Assembly: GCA_036429605.1 (NCBI GenBank)
Contig: JAVFKD010000016.1
Span: 620,001-684,000 of the forward strand
Length of the DNA: 64,000 nt
DNA from: Cladobotryum mycophilum
Taxonomy: Eukaryota > Ascomycota > Sordariomycetes > Hypocreales > Hypocreaceae
Direction: 5' to 3'
Numbering within the stretch: position 1 is the stretch's first letter; the number at the start of each line of letters is the position of its first letter. Under the pieces are notes generated by a model. It had not been told where the DNA came from and did not search any database. It was given only the letters and a program-made list of their open reading frames with translations. The translations under genes were made by a program, and so were the position numbers. Positions 48,901-59,376 of this stretch are shown piece by piece.

Positions 48901-51900
48901 GATGAGTGAGCTCGAGCAGGTCATCTTTGAAACCAACGAGGAGCTTGAAATTACCGATCATCTTTCCATCAGCATGTGGATTCGACTAGCGCAATCATAT
49001 GTAGCCTGCGGGCAGTTGTTCCTCGCTGAGCGACTGTACGTCAGCCTTTGGCAGCGCATTACCTTCACGTGTCAAAAAGATGCGAGTGTAGAGGCTCACC
49101 TTGCCAAGATTCAGGTTTCTCTCGAGTACGTCAGGTTCCTCCACAACCAGAATCGTAACGAAGAGGCTTCCAATATTCTCATTTGTCTTTGGACCGAGTA
49201 CGAACATCACAGCTTCGAGTCCGAGTCCATCATCCTACGGATCAGGGAAATTGGAACAGTGTGTAGAAAGTTTGGCTTGCTCAGCATTTCTGCCAATATT
49301 TTGACAAAGGTATGGGGTTGGTTCAAGCTCAAGGGCAAAAGCAATGATGAAGAGGCCCGGAAGACTACAGCTCTCATTACCCAAGTTGTGGAAGAGATCA
49401 CCGAGACTACTGTCACCAAAAAGACCACAATTACCACCACCACTGAGGTCACCGAAAAAGCCGTCAAAGAGATTTTTGAGTATCATCTAAATCGATGCAA
49501 GCAATCAACAGCTGATGTTGCTTTCTTCTCGGCATGTAAGGCGATGATTGGTCTCTACATTCAGCAGGAGAACTGGCGTCAGGCCGAGGTAGTCATCAAG
49601 AGGACTTTGGAACTTACCTGGAAGGCAATTCTAGGCGTTGATACCAGGATCAAGCTCTGCGACGACTCGATCACGGACTGCTTATTCATAGCACGCCGTC
49701 TGGCACTGTCTTACTCCCGCCAAGGCTTCTTCGAGATGGCTGAGAGGGTACACTTGCAAATCTTTTACGCATGCTTGGCGACCTTGAGGCTGGAGAACGA
49801 TCTGCTTAGTGAGGCTGTCATTATCCTGATTGGCTTTTACGAGGAACACCATCGCCACAAGGAGATCATTGATATTTACATTGAACTCTTGGGAAAATAC
49901 CAATCGGGCCTGGGCCGCAGTCATCGACTGACCATCAAGACCTTGTACTCGCTCGCAGATCAATGCAAAATGATCGGCCGCGAAAGCGCCTATAACTACT
50001 ATTTCGAAATCTTCGTTGTACTGAATCAGGGCATCCATCATTGCCACCCTGATGCAGTCCAGGCTGCTTTAGTCCTCTGCAATCACTATCACGCTCGTGG
50101 TCTTTGGACCCAGCTTCAACAGATCTGCAGCCCCTTGTGGGAGACTATCATTCTTCGCCGCGGAGAATGTGTCATCACCGAAGCAGAAATCGCCTTGGTC
50201 TATAAGACGTACTCACAAGCATTGGCGTTCGATGCCAAAGTGGACTTTTCCGCACGCTACAAGCTTGCTGTTGAATACAAGGACGTCATCGCTGCGATCT
50301 GTGGGGTTGATTCCAGCGCAATGATCCATGCACTCATTGCCTTGGCCAACATATGCGAGAAGAACGAAAGGCATTATCAAGAATCGGTCACAATCTACGA
50401 GGAGGTACTCAGGAAGATCTCGACGACAAAGACCACCACCACAACCATCACGGAAACAACGGTGGAGACCGTCAAGAAACGTCTATCAAGGATGTACATG
50501 ACGGTTATTGCGATCAACGGCAGGGCGGACTCGAGAACTACTCTTGAACGGGCTATCAAGATTGGTGTCGAAACCTATGAGCTGTACAAGATTGAGTTTG
50601 GATGTTGGCATGAAAAGGCTTTGTTCCAACTTAAGGAGGTTGTCATTCTGTACCAAAAGGCGAACACAAAGGAGTCTCGAACGTCCATATACGAGCTTTT
50701 GTTGTCATCTTTCAGGGAGATTGTCAGCGTGGTCGCGGTCAATATGGCGCTCTTCCACTCGGCCGCCACGTTGGCTACCATCTTTGCCAGCGCTGGTTTG
50801 ATTGCGGAAGGCCAGGAGCTTCTCTATCAGCTGCGACACAGGATCATTTTCCAAGGCCAGTGGCCACTAAATGGTATCATTCTACATCTAGATTCCCACT
50901 TGACCAAAGTGGTATTCATCTTCATGGCCGCATTCGAGCATGGTCTCAGCGGGCAGTCCACGAGTGTTTCCCACTCCTCTATTATGGCCGAGATTGTTCT
51001 AGAAGCCTTCCTGTATGAAGATTATTCGCGTGTTGCCGACAAGAACAACAAACTGGAAGTCGTTTTGGAGTATGGCGCGAGACTTCGCGGCTTCTGGGAA
51101 AGTCACAAGCGAGACCAGAATCTAGCTATTCTAGACGACAAGCTCTTCCAACTCTTTAGGAAGGAGTACGCTCAGTTCTTTGACGGAATTAACGATGAAG
51201 ACGTAGGCTTGCTTTATCGCTGCCTGTTGGTTGAACTTGCCAAGGATAGACCTACTACCAAGATTGATTTGATCACATTAGCCTGCAAGGCTGCAAACGA
51301 TAAAATCAGGGACCTGTTGGCTGAAGGTGACTTCCGCCGCGCGAGCCAACTTGGTCGCTGTATATTCACCTTCTCCGAGAGGCAACATCTATATCACGAC
51401 CGTGACCGTATTCCCTACGGATACAGGCTTGCAGAATATTTGACCGGAATCAACGTTCCTCGTCCGACCAACTCCAAGGACAACGAATACAAAGTATCCA
51501 TGTTGGAGACGGCCAAGGCAGTTATGAAGGACGTTATTGCTGCGTTTAGAACCATAAAGATTGATTTCGCGAGTCTCCAGTTCGATGATATCATTGGTCT
51601 CATTCGTCTTCTAGGCGAGCTGCGCAACTTTAGCGAACTCGACGACCTGCTCTCTCGCCTGTGGGAGGTCCGAGAAGATGTGCGAAAGACTCTCAACTGC
51701 GACCCTGCCGTGATTATCGAAATCGGTGCTCTGCTGGTGCATGTTCAGCATGTTCGAGGTTATGCAGGAAAGGCTATTGGCAACGCTAAGCTCATGTACT
51801 ACAACTTGCGACGTGGCCGCGGACCGCTCGACCTACAGACGTTGAACATGGCGCGACTTTTGGCAAGCATCTATGCTTCGGCTGGAAAGCCGGACAAGGC

Positions 51901-52300
51901 CATGACTACCCACGAGGAGGTCCTGCGGGAGATGGCCTTGCCTTTTGACAAGAATGACAACGGTGATGGCCAAGCGAAACATAGGTTCCTCATTGAGCAA
52001 GCCAAGATCCATTTGGAGCTACTCAAGGGAGCGCGCAATCAACTAGGAGAGTGGACCAAACAGTCAGAAGAATTCGAAGACCTCTACAACCGCTTGAACA
52101 ATAACCTGAAGCTTGGCACTCCATCCTTCGAGAAGTGGGTCAAGAGTTCCGAGGACAGCTCCTACAAGGGCAAGTACCTATATGCCCCACCGCAGAGATG
52201 GACACTGGACAAGATATCCAACGGAGGCCTGGTAACACAGAATGATTCAGGGTTCCGGCTCAATGTGGTGGAGACCGCTAGAAGAGAGTGGTATGCATAA
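45937..52300 (+). CDS. Giant NLR-like protein: P-loop NTPase with TPR-like C-terminus
   Basis: Exons 45937..46434, 46494..47103 and 47157..52300 (introns 59 and 53 bp) give 2083 residues. The N-terminal ~320 residues form a helical domain I do not recognise. Walker A GAPSSGKTVLAEW lies near residue 335. The Walker B position reads LVIISDGCDG (about 448), without the usual D-E pair. The sensor-like strand RVITFCR lacks the usual TSR. A helical region (WLWAFYAGRLL...RPLAVTELGQFSS) then fits the NACHT/STAND winged-helix part. From about 480 to the end, repeated helix pairs of TPR character follow (AERLYVSLWQ, AERVHLQIFYACL, ATYRTLYEMIA, AMTTHEEVLREMA). Two Thr-rich linkers (near 1118 and 1461) interrupt the helices at similar spacing. 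STAND proteins act as ATP-driven switches in fungal self/non-self and immune-like responses; that role here is inference. No effector domain (HET, PNP, patatin) is visible, which is unusual. Confidence 0.75.
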
Positions 52301-53311
52301 GTAGTGACTTTCTTTTTCTCTTTCTTTTGTTTATTTACGAAGCAATGCGATGGGATGAATGGGATGAATGTGTAGGGAGGTGGGGGAGGTTGGGAGTTTT
52401 CTTTGGTGCGCGTTTACCCTATTCTGGGCTCGTTGGACTTGACGAGCATTTGTATATTTGTTACGGCGTAAATACATCGAACTATGTCAAGATATCCAAC
52501 ATTTTCATGAGTTTGTGCTTCTCGCGTTCATGTGATAGGACGAACTGTACTTGCTCATTCATTAGATCTTACTGATGTCCCTTTTTCATACTGATAGCAA
52601 GTCTCTTAAGAAACCACTACCGTAAGACAAGTTTTCGATATTGGAAATTGTTCTATTCTTGAAAGTTCATCTAAGGTCCGCTTATAACGACGCTTTATAT
52701 CACAAGTTATGCCCTACTACTGCACATCAACATATGGCGTGCCAAAAAAAGAAGAAAAAGAAAGACTAATTTCGGCGGCAGAGACTACGGATGGACCAAG
52801 ACTACTTGGATGATGAGCTTGGAAATCACTACTTCCTAGTTCCATACACTCCATGTATCTTTCCTAGTTTAGGCGCTGGCTTGGTTTAAGTCATGAGAAT
52901 TGAGAGGAATCTGGTTAGCTGGACTAGGAGACATGAGGCATAGAGAGATACTTTGAGGGTATTCACTCAACCCCTGATAGCCAGTGACCTGAGTTTATTC
53001 CCCGGATAGATACAAGCTAAACCACACGCATCAGTAAATAATAGCAAAGTCGCCGATTGAAACAAGTCTCAGAGCTGCTTTTGTGTATTACAAGTCTCCA
53101 AGTAGTACCTCATCATATGCCATAACACATATCGCAACCGCTGTTCGTCCCTGGCAGCATCATCAATTCTCCTAAACCCCCTAAACTCCATATTCCCAAG
53201 CACTGATCATATAGAGTAGTCCCCCTAGTCATAGTCACCATCCAAGGGCCGTCATATTCGTAGCTGTTTACCTCCCTCCCCCTCCCATCCCTCTTTATTT
53301 TTGCCAAAAGA
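52301..53311. other. Convergent intergenic region
   Basis: About 1 kb between the 3' ends of the NLR-like gene (plus) and the PXA-PX gene (minus). I see no gene. It contains the poly(A) regions of both. Confidence 0.55.
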
Positions 53312-56300
53312 TCAATGCGTTATTACCCTCGCCACCTGTAAAATTATACCAAAGATGAGCCCCCTTGCAACCTCTTCAATCTGTAAACAGTCGAATACAC
53401 GTCCCAATGCCTCGCCCGTTGCTGACTGTCCCATTACGCCCATCAAGGCCGCAGGCACTCCGCTCTGGATCAGCAGCTGGCGTGCCTTGATTGCCAGCTT
53501 CTCCTTCTCTTCTGCAGTCTTTTCTCCGGGCCAAGATGCGCGCTCCTCTTCTGTCGGCATGGCGTTTTCTCGCATCGTGCGCAGTTGCGCAGCTATGCCT
53601 CCATCTGATGTGTTGGCATCTAGCACAGAAGACTGGATGAGCGACTGAACCGTCAGAAGGGACGGATTTCCTGGTCGCAGCAGGAAAGACTTGGCGGCGG
53701 CGAGAAGAGTTCGACGGATGTTCCAGGCTGATGATAGAGTGTACATCTCATTAATAACGGCAAAGATGAGCTCAACTGCTACTCGGGTTTCCGGTTCAGT
53801 GAGTTGGGCAAACTGCCTAGCAGGCTTGGGGGAACCCTTTTTCCCTGAAGTCGGTGCATTGGTTTGTAGGGAGGCGCGTCCGTTCTGATCTGTAATCGGA
53901 CTCTCGCTTGATCCACAGCGTCCTTCTACAGTTGGGGATCCGTAATCATCGGGAATCTCATCTGGTGGAGGTGGTAGCTTAGACAAATCTAGACTGGCCA
54001 ATGATGGAGAGCGAATGGGGGCTAAACTGGACGCCCTGCTATGCTCCCTGCTAGGACGAGCGCTGGCTGAGACCGAGTCCACTCGATCCCTGCGATTTAT
54101 TCGTTCTCTTTCGCCCTCGCCGTCTTGAGACTGATAGCTAGGCCGACGTTCCATTGGGGCGATTTTGCCAGGTTGGGTAGCGACGATAGATGACCGTTGA
54201 CTGTCCATACTGGCACGCTCTGACATGGCAGGGGATCGCATGATGTTTTCCCGCGAGCTTGCGGATATCGATAATCGGCTGGCGCTTGATGTCAGATCAA
54301 CAGACTGGGCGGTTGATTTCCTGCCTAGTCCAGCAAACACGCCACTAACACCACCAACCAGTGTTTTCCCTCCTTCCATAGCTCCTTTGGGTGCGCTTGA
54401 GAGAACATCGAGCATATTCTTCCCAACCGTCTCCCATCCAAACGTCTTTGAGTTGGTGTGTGTATGGCCCTGCGACTTCTCCAAAAACCGCTTCATGCCT
54501 TCGCTCTCGGCTAAAGCCTGATACCAGCATGCATCACGAAGGTATCTCTCGAGCTCTCCACGCAAGGATTCCTTCGTGTGTAGCTTCCAACTAGGCAGCT
54601 CCTTATGCAACTCAGTAAACGCAATGGCACCCGATACAGCCGCGATTCGTCGTAGGATTTCATGAAGAGTCTCAAAATCGGAATATCGCCTGACAATCAT
54701 CCATCCAGGGTATCCGGATGAGGATGGCTCTACTTGGAGTAGGTAATCCGTATTTGGCTTGGTTCGAAGCTTGCCCGTTTCACCACTGGCATCATCGTGC
54801 AATGTGAACGCAGCGTTGTGCAACGTAAGTGGTGCTTTCTTTGAGCCATCATCGTCCGCTTCCGGTTTGCTTGGGGGCACAATCTGGTCAAAGCTGGTGA
54901 ATTGCTGTTCTCCGGCTCTTTGTGGAGATGAAGAAGACTGGCTCAAAGAATCATTGGTGGATCCTGGTGTATGTGGCGTGTACACTGTGTCGCTCTTTGT
55001 CGAAAATCCATCTATAGAAGGACCACGAGATGAGGGCTTGTCAACTCTAGAGGCCGGGGACGTCTCGCCGGGGGTCACTGCTTTCGTAGGACTGTCGCGG
55101 GACATGATATCCATGCTCTGCTTAGACCTCTCGGATGTCTCAGTGACTGTAGAAGCACGTTCACGTGGGACACCATCTTGGGCAATCATGGCATTCATCC
55201 GCTTCATCTCCTCCATTGCTTCTTCTAATTCCTCATCCGCCTTGCTTAGCTTCTTTTTGTGGGTAGACTCCTTGCGGCGAGCTCCGTCAGTGCTCCCGCG
55301 TCGAGGTTTCGCAATGCCAATATTACCGACATTACCATCTAGATCTGCAAATACGTTACTGGTCACATCACGGCCAGTCTGCATGCCAACATCGATTGCC
55401 TGGTTGATGTTGGGTTCGCCGGCCTCGAGCAGATATACAATCCACCCATTAATCCATTCAGCCCTACTACATTGCTGCAGACTCTGTTCTAGCACTGAGT
55501 TGGCGAGGATCTCGCGCAAGAACACCCGTGCAGGGTCGCAATTGTACGAGTTCTTATCCAAGAATCCGAGCAAGTCCTCGGCGACCATCTTGAACTTTGC
55601 GTTTTGTTGCCTCTGGTTCAACAGATTTGCTAAACGAGAGTCTGGATTCTCAGCAAGATAGTTATAGACAGTGTCGATGGCAGTCATGTTCGAATCAGGT
55701 GGTAACTCGGCGAATGCAGATGCCAATTCCGAGAAAAAGACGATGATCATGGAGGAGGAATTGGTGAGGAGATCGAGGAATGAATCCGCAGGTCGCTTGC
55801 GAGACATTCTGTTGGAGATTGCAATGATATAAGAGGTGAGCACTTTGCGACATGCCAGAGGAAAGGAGTGATCGGATGGCATGATTGGATTGTACCACCA
55901 CTTGACGTAGTCTCGAATCACCGCATCGACAAGCCCGCCAAGTGCCTCCCGAGTTTCCGGCTGGAAATCATCGAAGCTTTTGATAGCATGCTCATCATTG
56001 TCTGTCTCGTTCGCTTCGTCCGGGGCCCTGGCATTCTTCAAGTCGTTCCATAGTCTATCGACCACCTCTGTTCCCTGTTCCCCACGGACAGCCCTCGCCA
56101 GTTCGGGATGTCTCGATTCCCAGTATATAAAGGAGGTGACACCGAAGAGAGCGCCGATAACGACGAGACCCAAACGTCCAAGTATAGCATATATGACGAC
56201 GGCGAATCCAACCTTGACACCAATTAGAGTCGTTGGCGAGGCGGTGGCAAAGAATTGGAACGCTTTGGCTTGTAGTTCTGAGGTCGATGGCAGCGATAAG

Positions 56301-56479
56301 GGTGTGTTTGGACTGGGACTAGGGATCTTCGGTTCGCTTGCGGGTTTGTGTAGTTCTTCCTCGTGGTCGTCGGCCATGACGGCTGCACGGGCAGAATCAT
56401 TATGGTTTAGGGGCTCGACCGAGGCCAGCTCGGGAGCATCGCCTCGATAGGGCGCATCGTCGACAGCGGTCGAGGTCAT
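53312..56479 (-). CDS. PXA-PX-nexin_C membrane protein (SNX13/Mdm1-like)
   Basis: A single exon of 1055 residues. After a disordered N-terminus come two hydrophobic segments near 80-120 (TLIGVKVGFAVVIYAILG, LGLVVIGALFGVTSFIYW). Then follow a PXA domain (WYNPIMPSDHSFPLACRKVL), a long Ser-rich linker, a PX domain near 560-670 (DYLLQVEPSSSGYPGWMIVRRYSDFETLHEIL) and a C-terminal nexin_C domain (VAVELIFAVINEMY...SSAWNIRRTLLAAAKSFLL). Yeast Mdm1 and animal SNX13/14/25 share this order and tether ER to vacuole or endosome membranes. I do not see the RGS domain that Mdm1 and SNX13 carry between PXA and PX. The role at membrane contact sites is inferred from the family. Divergent from SUB1 with 922 bp between start codons. 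Confidence 0.85.
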   Translation of the reverse strand: MTSTAVDDAPYRGDAPELASVEPLNHNDSARAAVMADDHEEELHKPASEPKIPSPSPNTPLSLPSTSELQAKAFQFFATASPTTLIGVKVGFAVVIYAILGRLGLVVIGALFGVTSFIYWESRHPELARAVRGEQGTEVVDRLWNDLKNARAPDEANETDNDEHAIKSFDDFQPETREALGGLVDAVIRDYVKWWYNPIMPSDHSFPLACRKVLTSYIIAISNRMSRKRPADSFLDLLTNSSSMIIVFFSELASAFAELPPDSNMTAIDTVYNYLAENPDSRLANLLNQRQQNAKFKMVAEDLLGFLDKNSYNCDPARVFLREILANSVLEQSLQQCSRAEWINGWIVYLLEAGEPNINQAIDVGMQTGRDVTSNVFADLDGNVGNIGIAKPRRGSTDGARRKESTHKKKLSKADEELEEAMEEMKRMNAMIAQDGVPRERASTVTETSERSKQSMDIMSRDSPTKAVTPGETSPASRVDKPSSRGPSIDGFSTKSDTVYTPHTPGSTNDSLSQSSSSPQRAGEQQFTSFDQIVPPSKPEADDDGSKKAPLTLHNAAFTLHDDASGETGKLRTKPNTDYLLQVEPSSSGYPGWMIVRRYSDFETLHEILRRIAAVSGAIAFTELHKELPSWKLHTKESLRGELERYLRDACWYQALAESEGMKRFLEKSQGHTHTNSKTFGWETVGKNMLDVLSSAPKGAMEGGKTLVGGVSGVFAGLGRKSTAQSVDLTSSASRLSISASSRENIMRSPAMSERASMDSQRSSIVATQPGKIAPMERRPSYQSQDGEGERERINRRDRVDSVSASARPSREHSRASSLAPIRSPSLASLDLSKLPPPPDEIPDDYGSPTVEGRCGSSESPITDQNGRASLQTNAPTSGKKGSPKPARQFAQLTEPETRVAVELIFAVINEMYTLSSAWNIRRTLLAAAKSFLLRPGNPSLLTVQSLIQSSVLDANTSDGGIAAQLRTMRENAMPTEEERASWPGEKTAEEKEKLAIKARQLLIQSGVPAALMGVMGQSATGEALGRVFDCLQIEEVARGLIFGIILQVARVITH

Positions 56480-57401
56480 CTGTGGCGGGTTCGTCTTCTT
56501 TTTACGATGAACAAGTGGGTGTTCCTAGATTACCGGGTGCTTATCGTGGAGGCGGAACATATGGACAACATAAGCATGGATTGCAAGAAGAACAAGGTAA
56601 TAAGGCAAATCTATAATAACGGGTGCAAGAATACTGCAATGCAGGTTTTGACAAAAAAGAAATTGGACCAAGTTCTAAATTATGTGGAATGGATAATACA
56701 TGATCCATGGGTGTTTGGGGTCGATATGATTGCTTGCTTGCTTGATTCAAGCTGCCTCGCCTCTCTGTTGTGTTGCTTCATCTCCTATTACAACTATTAA
56801 TTACTGCCCGCTTATTAGCATCAGCCCTTTAGGAGACCAAAAATGCGGGTCTCGTGTATCAATCGCTAAATTTGGCGCAACGAACCACAAACTTGGACCA
56901 GCCGCCCCCTGTCTTGGCCGTTTAGAGCCCCCCAAAGCTCCCCGTATTTTCATGCACATCAAAATGAGACGGATCGGAAGCTGCATTTGCGACTGAGAGG
57001 AATGATGGGAAGATGTTTCTTTGGGGGATATTATAAGCATCATGCTATATCAAAGATTCTGTAAATAGTTCGACAAAGGCCTTTGATATTTCTCTATATT
57101 TTTATTTTAACAAAGAGATGCCGATTCATGCAGTTGCAGGCTCTCACGTGAGCTGGCGTTTCACTGCAAGTACAAGAACCCACTATATCCGCCCCGCCTC
57201 AAGTGCTATACTCACTGTAGCCAAGCTCGCCACATTCACGCCTGACGCGTCCAACCCACCTTGAAACCTTGAGAAGCCATCTGCGCGCCATCGCATTCCT
57301 AGTCTCACCGAGGCATATCATCGCCGTATTTGCAAACAACAAGTCGCATTGCAGCCCAGCTCCCAGCTTCCAATTCAATTAGGTCGCATAACGCCAACAA
57401 T
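56480..57401. promoter_or_regulatory. Divergent promoter region of the PXA-PX and SUB1 genes
   Basis: 922 bp between the two start codons. The ORF at 56507-56800 (plus) has no motifs. I see no TATA box clearly placed for either gene. Confidence 0.5.
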
Positions 57402-57976
57402 ATGCCTGTGCACGGAAAGAAGCGTCGAGCCGCCGAGGCCGAAGACAGCGACGATGGAAAGCCTGAAGCTTCTTACAAGGCCGTCAAGAAGACCAAGAGC
57501 GCAGCCTCGGCCGCTGGGCCATCTGGCAAAGACGATGAGGGCAATCCCTTCTGGGAGGTAAGAAATCTGGCATACTAAATCTTGAAAGGGTTTGCTAATG
57601 TCCCTTTACAGTTGTCAAACAAGCGACGAGTTGGTGTTTCGCAGTTCAAGAAGATGTGCTATGTCAACATTCGAGAGTACTACGATAAGGATGGAAAGAT
57701 GCTTCCAGGCAAAAAGGTATGCAACCTGACCGTCTTACGAGGCGATTTTTCCAATAGACAAAACACTAACAGATAGTGCAGGGCATCTCTCTATCGGTCG
57801 AACAATATCTTGCCTTGCTCAAGGCAGCTCCCGGTATCAACGCGGCACTTCGAGAGGCAGGCGTAGCGTTTGACGACCCCGAGCTGAGCGATGTGCCAGA
57901 TGCGCCAAGCAAAAAGAGCAAAAAGGAAAAGGCCAACATCGAGGCGACAAGCGAAGAGGACGAGGGAGAGGACTAG
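57402..57976 (+). CDS. SUB1: Transcriptional coactivator Sub1/PC4
   Basis: Exons 57402..57557, 57612..57716 and 57782..57976 (introns 54 and 65 bp) give 151 residues. The single-stranded-DNA-binding PC4 domain is assembled over the two splices: FWE-LSNKRRVGVSQFKKMCYVNIREYYDKDGKMLPGKK-GISLSVEQYLALL. The N-terminal arm is Lys/Ser-rich, and the C-terminal tail is acidic with a basic KKSKKEK patch, as in fungal homologues. The protein binds ssDNA and promoter DNA in the nucleus and stimulates RNA polymerase II (and III) transcription. Length and domain order are typical, and all exon phases sum to an intact frame. Confidence 0.95.
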
Positions 57977-59376
57977 AAGGCTCCCACTCGTTCCAAACGG
58001 AAGAGCCGTTAGAATCGTCGTGCAAACTGGGATTGCGGGTTTGATTTTTGTGCGTATGGAGTTGGGGGGCTTCATTTTTCCACATGATCATGCATGTTTT
58101 GAGGTTATGGCATGCATCCCACATGTCGAGGACGGAAAATTGTCTGCTAGGCTGTCGGATGGCATGGTATTAAATGCGATGTTTGCTTTTCATGGCTAGT
58201 ATCTCTTTTACAACAGAGATTGAAGTTGAAATTCCGAACTCTTCGGATCAAGCCAGATACGAATGAGAAATGGATGCATGAGAGAGTTGTTGAACCATTC
58301 TGGAGATTAGAGAGTGATGGTCAACAACAAAGATATAAAATTAGTAGTGCTTGGAGACAACGAGGTGGCTAGGCTATAGAGGACATTCATACGGCTTGAT
58401 TCTGACCACCCAGAATCCGTTTCGAATTCTCGTCTTTGTACTCTGTATTTGTAAGAAGCAAATAGCCCCTCCACACTCGGTAAGGCCTTGAATGATGTTA
58501 TCAATCTCGTGTCTTAGTAACTAGCTAACAGTGGATATCTACACCACAGCACTCATGTGATTAGTTTGGAATCAATTTGCCTAATTCGAGACGGTATTAT
58601 AATCAAGATCCCTGGAATCTGCCCTTTATTCTCATCACGCTCTGCGGAGGTCCGCTGCCGGGACATGCAATATCCTTGCATCTCTGGATCCATGCATAGC
58701 ATCAGACAGGTCACCCCCAAAAAGCCTCCAAAAGCCCCCCAAGCACGTCTTCACGCCTTTGACGCCCTAATGCGACACTGACTCAAAACCGCCTGTGGGA
58801 TCCATTTTTAGCGTCACCTTGCAGGCCCCTTCAGGGCTCCTCCTGTAGGCTCCTGGTAGCTCCTGGTAGGCTCCTTTGCCCCTGTAGCGCAAGCGAAGGT
58901 CCCGTGGAAGCATCATCCTTTGCCGTCATTCGTTCTTGCATCTGTCATCTGCGTTGGGCTACTCCGTGCTTCCATCACACACACTCACTCCCTTGCATCT
59001 CCATATTTTCTTAACCTTGTTGATTCTTGATTCTTCCCTTTCTTTAATTAGTAAAAGGGTCTCATATTTCTTGTCTTACACTTTCAATACCACCACAGTT
59101 GTGTGTATATTCATTCCCCTTTTGTTCAAAATCTTTTTTCAACTTTGTTGTGGAGAAGTCCTACTGTGCAGATCGTATACGTTACGTACCCCCTAGAAGG
59201 ACACCTCAGCTTTCACGACCCGTTAGTCCCCTGAAAACGGGGAAGTTGGACTACGCAGCCTGTTGCTTGCGACATCGGATAGATTGGCGGACTTGATATC
59301 ACGACTTTGCGCTTTGCTCATACATAGCTGTTCTCTTACCATTCTACAACACGGTTGCGCCGGCGCGACTTTCATC
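57977..59376. other. Intergenic region, SUB1 to the MFS gene
   Basis: About 1.4 kb without a supported gene. Around 58828-58880 a GGCTCCTGGTA-like unit is repeated four to five times imperfectly. The last 400 bp are pyrimidine-rich and look like the MFS promoter and leader. Confidence 0.5.

Noticed and set aside
54759..55661. 300-codon plus-strand ORF
   Set aside because: It is a shadow of the PXA-PX gene on the other strand, Ser-rich because of the linker.
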